The notes under the pieces are model-generated. The model was not told where the DNA came from. It was given only the letters and a program-made list of their open reading frames with translations, and did not search any database. From assembly GCA_040235375.1 (NCBI GenBank), contig JBECKQ010000263.1, positions 1-5,664 of the forward strand: a stretch of DNA of 5,664 nucleotides, written 5' to 3'. Shown piece by piece: positions 1-4,979 of this stretch. The position numbers and the translations under genes are program-made. The DNA is from JBECKQ01 sp040235375. GTDB taxonomy: Bacteria; Planctomycetota; Phycisphaerae; UBA1845. Every line of letters starts with the position of its first letter. Position 1 is the stretch's first letter.

Positions 1-919
1 TCTGGCGTCCGAAGCCCCGGCTCACCTCGTCGGCGCCGCGTTCCTCGATGGGGATGTCGGCGCCGCTGGCCGTGGCAGGATCGAACGTGCTGGTGGGCGC
101 CGCGACGTAGAAGGGGATTCCGTGGGCCTTGGCCAGCACCGCAAGGCCGTAGGTGCCGATCTTGTTAGCCACGTCGCCGTTGGCCGCGATGCGATCGGCG
201 CCCGTGATCACGAGATCGACCTTTCCTTCACGCATCACTTCCGCGGCCATGCTGTCGCAGATCACGGTGACATCCACGCCGGCCCGGCTGAGTTCCCACG
301 CGGTGAGCCGGGCTCCCTGGAGGAGCGGCCGAGTCTCGTCCGCGTATACGCGCACCCGGCGGTTTTTCTCGTGCGCTAGAAAGATCGGCGCCAGCGCCGT
401 GCCATACTCTGCGGTAGCCAGCCCGCCGGCGTTACAGTGAGTGAGCACGCCGGCGCCATCCTGGATCAGTGATTCGCCGGCTACTCCGATCGCGCGGCAC
501 ATCGCGGCGTCCTCGTCGCGAATCCGTTTGGCTTCCGCAAGCAGGTTCTCCTTGATGGCGCCGAGCGTCGCGCCGGCGTCAGCACCCGCGACGCGCTTCA
601 TCCGCTCCAGTGCCCAGAAGAGGTTCACGGCCGTCGGTCTCGCCGATGCCAGGTACTCCGCCGTTTCGTCGACTTTCCGCAAGAAGCCCTCGCGATCCTG
701 CTTCGCGTAATCGCGGACCCCCAGCACGAGCCCCATCGCGGCCGCGATTCCGATCGCCGGCGCCCCGCGCACCACAAGCCTTTTGATCGCGTCCCAAACG
801 CACCGCACGTCGCGGCACTCGATCAACACCAGCCGCTCGGGCAGCAACGTCTGATCGATCATGCGCACACAGCCGTCGATTGCGCCGATCCATTCGATGG
901 TCTTAGGCTCGCTCATCAT
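1..919 (-). CDS. mtnA: S-methyl-5-thioribose-1-phosphate isomerase, 3' end missing
   Basis: This enzyme converts 5-methylthioribose-1-phosphate (aldose) to 5-methylthioribulose-1-phosphate (ketose), a cytoplasmic step of methionine salvage. The frame is open from the ATG at 919-917 to the window start, giving about 305 residues of a usual ~345, so roughly the last 40 are outside. Family landmarks are in order: RGAPAIGIAAA (residues 51-61), RPTAVNLFWAL (94-104), LTHCNAGGLAT with the catalytic Cys at 162, ITGADRIAANGDVANKIGTY with the catalytic Asp at 242, then HGIPFYVAAP and DIPIEER. Cys162 and Asp242 correspond to Cys160 and Asp240 of the B. subtilis enzyme, and the equal offset supports the start. 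Two tandem ATG codons (919 and 916) could both serve; no clear ribosome binding site precedes them. The gene follows the dehydrogenase by 52 bases on the same strand, so co-transcription is likely. The related eIF2B alpha/beta/delta fold and ribose-1,5-bisphosphate isomerase are less likely given the motif match. Confidence 0.96.
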   Translation of the reverse strand, partial: MMSEPKTIEWIGAIDGCVRMIDQTLLPERLVLIECRDVRCVWDAIKRLVVRGAPAIGIAAAMGLVLGVRDYAKQDREGFLRKVDETAEYLASARPTAVNLFWALERMKRVAGADAGATLGAIKENLLAEAKRIRDEDAAMCRAIGVAGESLIQDGAGVLTHCNAGGLATAEYGTALAPIFLAHEKNRRVRVYADETRPLLQGARLTAWELSRAGVDVTVICDSMAAEVMREGKVDLVITGADRIAANGDVANKIGTYGLAVLAKAHGIPFYVAAPTSTFDPATASGADIPIEERGADEVSRGFGRQ

Positions 920-971
920 GACTTTTCGCGAACAGCTTAACCCGCCTGGACAAATCCATTGTCACTCGGCG

Positions 972-2087
972 TTACAGCTTCCGGGCAACTTCCTCGGCCA
1001 CTTCCAGTGTGGTATTGCTCACGCCTACGTCGTACGTGCCCACCCTGCCCTCGCGGATCACCGTGGCGATCGCCTTCTCCAGCCGCTGGGCCATGTCCAT
1101 TTCGTTCAGCCAGTCGAACATGAGCTTGACCGTCAGGAGCATGGCCATGGGGTTCACCTTGTACTGCCCGGCATACTTCGGGGCGCTGCCGTGCGTCGGC
1201 TCAAACACGGCGTACGCGTCGCCGATGTTCGCCGCGCTCGCGAACCCCAGCCCGCCGACGAGGCCCGCCGCCAAGTCGGAGAGAATGTCGCCGAACATGT
1301 TCTCCGCCACGAGCACGCCGTACTGCTCCGGCTTGCGAACGAGCCACATGCACTGCGCGTCGATGTTCGTCTCCCAGAGCTCGATGCCGGAGTACTCCTT
1401 GGCCACCTGGCGCGCCGTGCGAACCATCAGGCCACCCGTCTCGCGCAGCACGTTCGGCTTATCGCACACCGTGACGACCTTGCGGCCATGCTTCCTGGCG
1501 TACTCGAACGCCTGCGTCACGATGCTGCGGCAGCCCTGCCGCGTCATGATCCGGGTGGAAAGGGCGATATTGTCGAGCCCGGCCTGCCCGAACCTGGCCA
1601 TCTTCGGGTGCTCGCACAGCGCTTCGTAGACCTTCGGCGGCAGCGGGTGAAATTCGACGCCGCCGTACATGCCCTCCGTGTTCTCGCGGAACACGACGAT
1701 GTCGATGTTGTCCTTGTAATTGAGCGGATTGCCCGGATATGCCTTGCAGGGGCGCATGTTGGTGTGCAGGTTGAGCAATTGCCGCAGCTTCACGATGGGC
1801 GAGAAGTACACGTAGCCCTTGCCACGCAGTGACGGATCGAGTTCGGCGTCAGCCTCCTCCTTTGGCTTGCTCGTAATGGCCCCGAACAATGCACAGTCGG
1901 TCTTGCGAAGCACGTCCACGGTTCGTTGCGGGAGGGCGTCTCCTTCCTTGCGCCAGAATTCCCACCCAATGTCGGCCGGCGCGTACTCCGCGTCGAACTG
2001 GATCGCGTCGAGTACGATCCTGGCGGCCTCCATCACGTCGTTGCCTACGCCGTCGCCCGGCAACCAGGCGATCCTGTACTTCGCCAT
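972..2087 (-). CDS. Isocitrate/isopropylmalate-family beta-decarboxylating dehydrogenase, probably NADP-dependent
   Basis: A cytoplasmic metal-dependent oxidative decarboxylase of 371 aa, close to the usual length for bacterial family members. Visible landmarks are LPGDGVG near the N-terminus (residues 9-15), the substrate loop SPIVKLR (96-102), Arg112, FRENTEGMYGGVE with Arg134 and Tyr141, the catalytic Lys210 in CDKPNV, metal-binding Asp243, Asp267 and Asp271 (GDILSD), and HGSAPKYAGQYKVNP (299-313). Lys304-Tyr305 match the Lys344-Tyr345 pair that gives E. coli isocitrate dehydrogenase its NADP+ preference; NAD enzymes usually carry Asp-Ile there. Ser96 matches the isocitrate-contacting Ser113, but Ile98 stands where isocitrate dehydrogenases have Asn115, so isocitrate, homoisocitrate, isopropylmalate and tartrate-type substrates all stay possible. 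The start at 2087 was chosen over the in-frame ATG at 2135 because an AAAAGGAG site lies 11 bases upstream and the family N-terminus begins here. It is the first gene before mtnA. Confidence 0.93.
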   Translation of the reverse strand: MAKYRIAWLPGDGVGNDVMEAARIVLDAIQFDAEYAPADIGWEFWRKEGDALPQRTVDVLRKTDCALFGAITSKPKEEADAELDPSLRGKGYVYFSPIVKLRQLLNLHTNMRPCKAYPGNPLNYKDNIDIVVFRENTEGMYGGVEFHPLPPKVYEALCEHPKMARFGQAGLDNIALSTRIMTRQGCRSIVTQAFEYARKHGRKVVTVCDKPNVLRETGGLMVRTARQVAKEYSGIELWETNIDAQCMWLVRKPEQYGVLVAENMFGDILSDLAAGLVGGLGFASAANIGDAYAVFEPTHGSAPKYAGQYKVNPMAMLLTVKLMFDWLNEMDMAQRLEKAIATVIREGRVGTYDVGVSNTTLEVAEEVARKL

Positions 2088-2098
2088 CGATGTCACAG

Positions 2099-2106
2099 CT
2101 CCTTTT
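2099..2106 (-). promoter_or_regulatory. Ribosome binding site of the dehydrogenase gene
   Basis: On the minus strand this reads AAAAGGAG, with 11 bases between it and the ATG at 2087. It decides the start: the longer in-frame ATG at 2135 would add 16 residues (beginning MRPMGRGL) that do not resemble the family's N-terminus. Confidence 0.7.
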
Positions 2107-2298
2107 CGAATCAGCCCTCTTCCCATCGGCCGCACGGCTTCCGCTCCGGCCGGCCGGTGAACCGCGGAGTCTACTGCGCATTCTTCATGCCCGTCGAGCC
2201 GTCAACCAGGTCCGCCGTAGGGTGACTACCCCCTCGCGGCTGGTGGAGCACTCTGGCCACGACCGCCCGCCAGCAGACTTTTCTGCCCGTCGCAGTGG

Positions 2299-2326
2299 TA
2301 GACGTGCGCCGATCAGCGCCTATAGT
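2299..2326 (+). promoter_or_regulatory. Possible sigma-70-type promoter upstream of the ferredoxin
   Basis: TAGACG (2299-2304), a 16-base spacer and TATAGT (2321-2326) resemble the -35 and -10 boxes (4/6 and 5/6 matches to TTGACA and TATAAT). Transcription would start near 2333, giving a leader of about 140 bases that passes through the sigma-54 promoter and the interlocking inverted repeats. The -35 match is modest, so this may be chance in a long intergenic region. Confidence 0.3.
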
Positions 2327-2397
2327 TGCGGGGGAAGCAATCCGGCTCCAGGGCGGTCATCGCGAGGGCGGGTTGACTGACGCTGCCGGTCCCAGCG

Positions 2398-2416
2398 AGT
2401 GCTCCAGCACTGCTGG
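2398..2416. repeat. Two interlocking inverted repeats abutting the sigma-54 -24 box
   Basis: AGTGCT-CC-AGCACT (2398-2411) and CCAGCA-C-TGCTGG (2404-2416) are both perfect inverted repeats and share the segment 2404-2411. As DNA each could be a dimer-binding operator. The second ends inside the -24 element (its GG at 2415-2416), so a protein bound there would block RNA polymerase. As RNA from an upstream promoter, the two would form mutually exclusive hairpins with five-base-pair stems. No known regulator is recognised from the sequence. Confidence 0.5.
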
Positions 2417-2429
2417 CACGCCGTTTGCA
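2413..2429 (+). promoter_or_regulatory. Sigma-54 (RpoN) promoter of the ferredoxin gene
   Basis: The sequence is C-TGGCAC-G-N4-TTGCA. The invariant GG is at 2415-2416 and the invariant GC at 2427-2428, exactly 12 bases apart from first G to first G as RpoN requires, and every conserved position of YTGGCACG-N4-TTGCW is matched. Counting GC as -13/-12, transcription should start near 2440, leaving a 32-base leader with a GGAGAG ribosome binding site. Such promoters depend on an AAA+ enhancer-binding protein, usually bound about 80-150 bases upstream, which here falls at about 2290-2360. The activator is not encoded in the window. Confidence 0.8.
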
Positions 2430-2459
2430 AGCAATCTGGCTGTTTCATTGGGCTCTTTT

Positions 2460-2465
2460 GGAGAG
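2460..2465 (+). promoter_or_regulatory. Ribosome binding site of the ferredoxin gene
   Basis: GGAGAG lies six bases before the ATG at 2472. It fixes the start there rather than at the in-frame ATG at 2295, which would add 59 residues of intergenic composition and would place the sigma-54 promoter inside the gene. Confidence 0.75.
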
Positions 2466-2471
2466 TTGATT

Positions 2472-2705
2472 ATGGCATCCGACAACCTGGAGGTCACCGT
2501 CGATCGCGATCAGTGCACAGGCTGTGGGGTTTGTGTGAACGAGGCCCCAGAGACCTTCGAGCTTGACGACGACGACGTCGCCACCGTCAAGGAGAAACCC
2601 TGGGACGATAGCGAGGCCATCGTCGCCGCGGCGGAAGGCTGCCCCACCGAATCGATCACGGTGGTCGACAAGGATTCGGGCGAGACACTGGCCCCTCAGG
2701 GCTGA
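2472..2705 (+). CDS. Small acidic single-cluster [4Fe-4S] ferredoxin
   Basis: A 77-aa soluble electron carrier. Cysteines 15, 18 and 21 (CTGCGVC) and Cys57, followed by Pro58, form the pattern of monocluster ferredoxins such as that of Thermotoga maritima, and they are the only four cysteines. The fourth Cys of a classical CxxCxxCxxxCP motif is replaced by Ala25 (still followed by Pro), so a second cluster cannot form. The residues that make the extra disulfide in the Thermotoga protein are also absent. The protein is strongly acidic, about 20 Asp/Glu against 4 Lys/Arg, with a DDDD run at 32-35, which suits docking to a basic partner. It appears monocistronic, with hairpins just downstream and its own consensus sigma-54 promoter, suggesting expression on a specific signal. 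The redox partner cannot be named from the window; a 3Fe-4S cluster is less likely since all four ligands are present. Confidence 0.93.
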   Translation: MASDNLEVTVDRDQCTGCGVCVNEAPETFELDDDDVATVKEKPWDDSEAIVAAAEGCPTESITVVDKDSGETLAPQG

Positions 2706-2726
2706 CCTCGTTCGCACTTCGCGACA

Positions 2727-2758
2727 CTCATGCGGGGCGTGAGCGGCCTGTGAAGGCC
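2727..2758 (+). terminator. Hairpin pair after the ferredoxin, possible weak terminator
   Basis: CTCATGC-GGG-GCGTGAG (2727-2743) forms a seven-base-pair stem with one G-T wobble, and GGCCT-GTGA-AGGCC (2745-2758) forms a perfect five-base-pair stem. They start 21 bases after the stop codon. No T-run follows, so classical intrinsic termination is not shown; they could instead protect the mRNA end or pause polymerase. Confidence 0.3.
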
Positions 2759-3048
2759 TCTCGCGCCTCGCGTCGCGCGCGGAATCTCACCAATCCCTGC
2801 GAAAACATGCCCACTGCCCGACATAGGCCCGCCGCAATCTCCTCCGTTTTGGTGCCATTTCGTTCCCGGGCAGTCCAGTCGGTGCAGTCGCTCTTGAGAA
2901 TCCGGCCGGACTCGTCACAGTATTCGTGGCCGCGGGGCAGTTCTAACGTTTCGGCCCAGCGGACGGGCCTGGCGTGAGTTGGCTGAAGCGGCGGTGCGCG
3001 TGAGACGGTTTCGCCACGGGCGCGGCCGTGTTCCGCGCGGAGGGGCAT
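2728..3048 (-). CDS. Doubtful small hypothetical protein, 106 aa
   Basis: A minus-strand frame from the ATG at 3048 to the TGA at 2728-2730. Its second half (residues about 32-98) has the mixed composition of a real protein, with segments such as LPRGHEYCDESGRI and TKTEEIAAGLCRAVGMF and an Arg/Glu-rich amphipathic tail. Its first 30 residues are Arg/Ala/Pro-rich and look like noise. Against it, the ATG has no ribosome binding site and lies only two bases from the divergent lipoprotein ATG. Counted by hand, G+C at codon positions 1/2/3 over the second half is about 64/59/70 percent, a weak coding signal. A real gene may start at a non-standard codon downstream, be a decayed remnant, or not exist. 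No family is recognised. Confidence 0.22.
   Translation of the reverse strand: MPLRAEHGRARGETVSRAPPLQPTHARPVRWAETLELPRGHEYCDESGRILKSDCTDWTARERNGTKTEEIAAGLCRAVGMFSQGLVRFRARREAREAFTGRSRPA
3039..3045 (+). promoter_or_regulatory. Ribosome binding site of the lipoprotein gene
   Basis: GGAGGGG sits five bases before the ATG at 3051 (seven counted from the GGAGG core). It selects this start over the in-frame ATG at 2979, which would place 24 Arg-rich residues before the signal peptide. Confidence 0.75.
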
Positions 3049-3050
3049 AC

Positions 3051-4979
3051 ATGTACGTGCAACGGGGCGGGGGCATCCCGGTGGCCGCAGCACTCCCTGC
3101 AGCCTTGGTTGCATGCCTTGCGACCGCCGGCTGCTACCAGCCGGCCAACAGTGGCGTCGTCTGGTTCGAAGCATCGGCCACGAGCAACGGCATCGTCACG
3201 CGGCAGGGCGCGGGCCGCCCGCTCGAGTTGTCCTGTAATCCGACGCAGGCCGTCACCGAGTGCACCTGGCACGTCACCATCAACCTCGCGAACACCGAAC
3301 CACTCTCGCAATGGGCGCTCAACCTCGAGGCCGGCCCCGATGAGGCCGAAGTACTCGCCATCGACGGCTTCGAATACGACTTGTCGCAGTTCGACGAGCC
3401 GCTCGGACCAGCCACCACAGGGCCGGCCCCGCACCTCCTCACCGATGCTGCCGCGTCGGCCTCCAGTACGAACGGCGTGCCTGTCGGACTCAACATTCTC
3501 GGCGAGTTCAACCTGACCGCGAGGATAAGCCCAGGCGACACGAACGAGCGCGAGATCGCCGTGCGTGTTGGACACGATGGCTGGATGACGGCCGATGGCA
3601 CCTTTCCCTACGTGCGATTCGCCGCCAACGGCGGCGTGGCGGCGGTCGGTCAGGTTGAGCCACCGCTGCCGGTCATCCTGATCACCAGCGGCGAGCCCGT
3701 CGAGAAATGCAACGACGGTATCGACAACGACGGTGACATGGTTGCCGACTGTCTCGACCCGGATTGCTTCGACGAAATGCAGTGCGCCGACCGGCCGGTG
3801 CTCACCTGCCCACCGGAGCTGGTTATCGAGTGCGACGGAACGGATCAGGCAAGCGTGCTGGACAACTGGCTCGGCGAGGTCTCCGTCGATTCTGTCTGCA
3901 ACGGGCTCACGCTCACGGATAACCTTGCCGGCCTGAGTGACGGCTGCGGTCCCACAGGCTCCGCTTATGTCACCTGGACGGCCATCGATGAATGTGGCGG
4001 CGACACGTGTTCCGCCAGTTTCGCTATCGAAGACACGATTGCGCCGACCCTCACCGTGCCGCAGGATTTCGTATTTGCGTGCGGCGGGACAGGCGCGCAG
4101 ACGGATCTTGTCGATTGGATTGCCGCCGCCGACGGTGAGGACTCGTGCAGCGTCGTGACCGTGACGTTCGCCCGTGGGGAGACGCAGTTCGATTGCACCG
4201 CGGACGTTATCTGGACAGCTACCGACGAATGCGGCAACGCTACGTCGGACGATGCGATGTTGACCATCCAGGGCGACGCAACGCCGCCCGTTCTTTCGTT
4301 GCGTGGGGAGTCGCAGGTCACTCTCGAATGCGGAGTCGATTCGTACCTCGAGATGGGCGCGACCATCACCGACGATTGCGATGCGACGGCCCTCTTCCCG
4401 GAGATCAGGGGCAACCTGGTGGATGCGTCGTCGGTCGGCAACTACGTCGTTACGTACGACGCCGTTGACCTCTGCGGTCACGCCGCGGATCAGGTGTCGC
4501 GCGACGTGCAGGTCGCAGACACGCTTGCCCCGGACGTCGAAATCAGCGACATGATTGAGCTCTGGCCGCCGACCGGCGAATATATCGAGCTCGAGCTGGC
4601 TGACTGCGTCGACTCACTCGTCGATGCCTGCGAGGGTCCGCTCGACCCGAACACCGCCGGACGTATCATCTCCATCTACAGCGACGAGCGGGAGACGAGC
4701 GACTCCAGCGACGTGGCACCCGACGACATCGTCATCGTCAGCGATGACACGTTCCGGCTGCGTATCGAGCGGCAGGCCGACGGAAACGGCCGGGTCTACG
4801 GGGTGCTGTTCGAAGTCAGCGATTTACACGGCAACACCACCGAGGCGACCTGCACGTACGGCGTGCCCGCGGAGAGTCCGGCGATGCCGGCCGTCGATGA
4901 TGGCGTCGAAGCCGGCCACATCGTGGAGCGGACCCCGATGCAACGCTGCGCGATCACTCCGCGGATTGCTTTCGAATGA
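3051..4979 (+). CDS. Exported lipoprotein with Ca-binding-like motif and HYR/Ig-like repeats
   Basis: A 642-aa secreted protein of unknown role. Residues 1-28 form a lipoprotein signal peptide: Arg5, a hydrophobic stretch from Ile9, and ATAGC ending at Cys28; LVAC at Cys22 is an alternative lipobox. Residues about 34-205 are a beta-rich domain of a type I cannot name. Residues 220-245 hold CNDGIDNDGD followed by DCLDPDC, an Asp/Cys motif seen in extracellular calcium-binding-like segments of myxobacterial and planctomycete proteins. Three Ig-like repeats follow (about 248-327, 328-408, 409-489). The first two resemble HYR domains and the third resembles bacterial Ig-like DUF5011-type domains. 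Residues 490-604 form a 'WPP...ADC' beta domain ending in CTYGVP. The many cysteines suit an oxidising location outside the cytoplasm. The 38-residue tail (605-642) has no domain look, and its end overlaps the converging permease gene. Adhesion or matrix roles are possible but unproven. Confidence 0.88.
   Translation: MYVQRGGGIPVAAALPAALVACLATAGCYQPANSGVVWFEASATSNGIVTRQGAGRPLELSCNPTQAVTECTWHVTINLANTEPLSQWALNLEAGPDEAEVLAIDGFEYDLSQFDEPLGPATTGPAPHLLTDAAASASSTNGVPVGLNILGEFNLTARISPGDTNEREIAVRVGHDGWMTADGTFPYVRFAANGGVAAVGQVEPPLPVILITSGEPVEKCNDGIDNDGDMVADCLDPDCFDEMQCADRPVLTCPPELVIECDGTDQASVLDNWLGEVSVDSVCNGLTLTDNLAGLSDGCGPTGSAYVTWTAIDECGGDTCSASFAIEDTIAPTLTVPQDFVFACGGTGAQTDLVDWIAAADGEDSCSVVTVTFARGETQFDCTADVIWTATDECGNATSDDAMLTIQGDATPPVLSLRGESQVTLECGVDSYLEMGATITDDCDATALFPEIRGNLVDASSVGNYVVTYDAVDLCGHAADQVSRDVQVADTLAPDVEISDMIELWPPTGEYIELELADCVDSLVDACEGPLDPNTAGRIISIYSDERETSDSSDVAPDDIVIVSDDTFRLRIERQADGNGRVYGVLFEVSDLHGNTTEATCTYGVPAESPAMPAVDDGVEAGHIVERTPMQRCAITPRIAFE
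3792..4517 (+). repeat. Three Ig/HYR-like protein repeats within the lipoprotein gene
   Basis: The encoded repeats are about 80 residues each. The second and third open with an APTL/PPVL-type Pro-Val/Leu motif after an Asp, and the first with RPVLTCPP. Each ends in a matching strand: WTAIDECG at residue 309, WTATDECG at 388 and YDAVDLCG at 469, a spacing of 79 and 81 residues. The DNA has diverged and the match is at protein level, so these are old domain duplications and not recent tandem copies. Confidence 0.7.

Larger units (their letters stand above)
2088..2471. other. Divergent intergenic region, 384 bases
   Basis: This region separates the minus-strand dehydrogenase from the plus-strand ferredoxin and should carry promoters for both. 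For the ferredoxin it holds a consensus sigma-54 promoter, a sigma-70-like promoter and inverted repeats, listed separately. For the dehydrogenase only a TTGACG (minus strand, 2200-2205) resembles a -35 box, and no good -10 follows at normal spacing. Other small structures are the self-complementary 12-mer CCGGCCGGCCGG at 2146-2157, which would lie in the dehydrogenase leader, a GCAGA-N4-TCTGC inverted repeat at 2273-2286, and a direct repeat GCGCC-GATCA-GCGCC at 2306-2320. Reading frames through it look like chance. Confidence 0.6.
2706..3050. other. Intergenic region with hairpins and one doubtful reading frame
   Basis: These 345 bases lie between the ferredoxin stop and the lipoprotein start. 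They hold two small hairpins close to the ferredoxin stop, a doubtful minus-strand frame, and the lipoprotein ribosome binding site, all listed separately. No convincing promoter for the lipoprotein was found. Confidence 0.5.

Noticed and set aside
122..893. Several short frames on both strands over mtnA
   Set aside because: All lie over a continuous, motif-complete MtnA frame on the minus strand.
861..1832. Plus-strand frame of 323 codons opposite the dehydrogenase gene
   Set aside because: It is antisense to a gene with complete family motifs, is rich in His/Arg/Leu as expected of a shadow frame in GC-rich DNA, and has no recognisable domain.
2200..2205. TTGACG on the minus strand as a promoter for the dehydrogenase
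   Set aside because: No acceptable -10 box lies 16-18 bases downstream; the nearest candidate, TAGACT, is 26 bases away.
2295..2471. N-terminal extension of the ferredoxin from the ATG at 2295
   Set aside because: The extension has no ribosome binding site, would bury the sigma-54 promoter within the gene, and does not belong to the ferredoxin fold.
2971..2983. GG...GC pattern resembling a second sigma-54 promoter before the lipoprotein
   Set aside because: The GG-to-GC distance is 11, one base short of the strict requirement of 12, and the rest of the consensus is poor.
2943..4481. Minus-strand frame of 512 codons opposite the lipoprotein gene
   Set aside because: Long, but it mirrors the codon structure of the lipoprotein, which has a signal peptide, a strong ribosome binding site and domain repeats. 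The antisense product is Arg/Val/Gly-rich with no motif.
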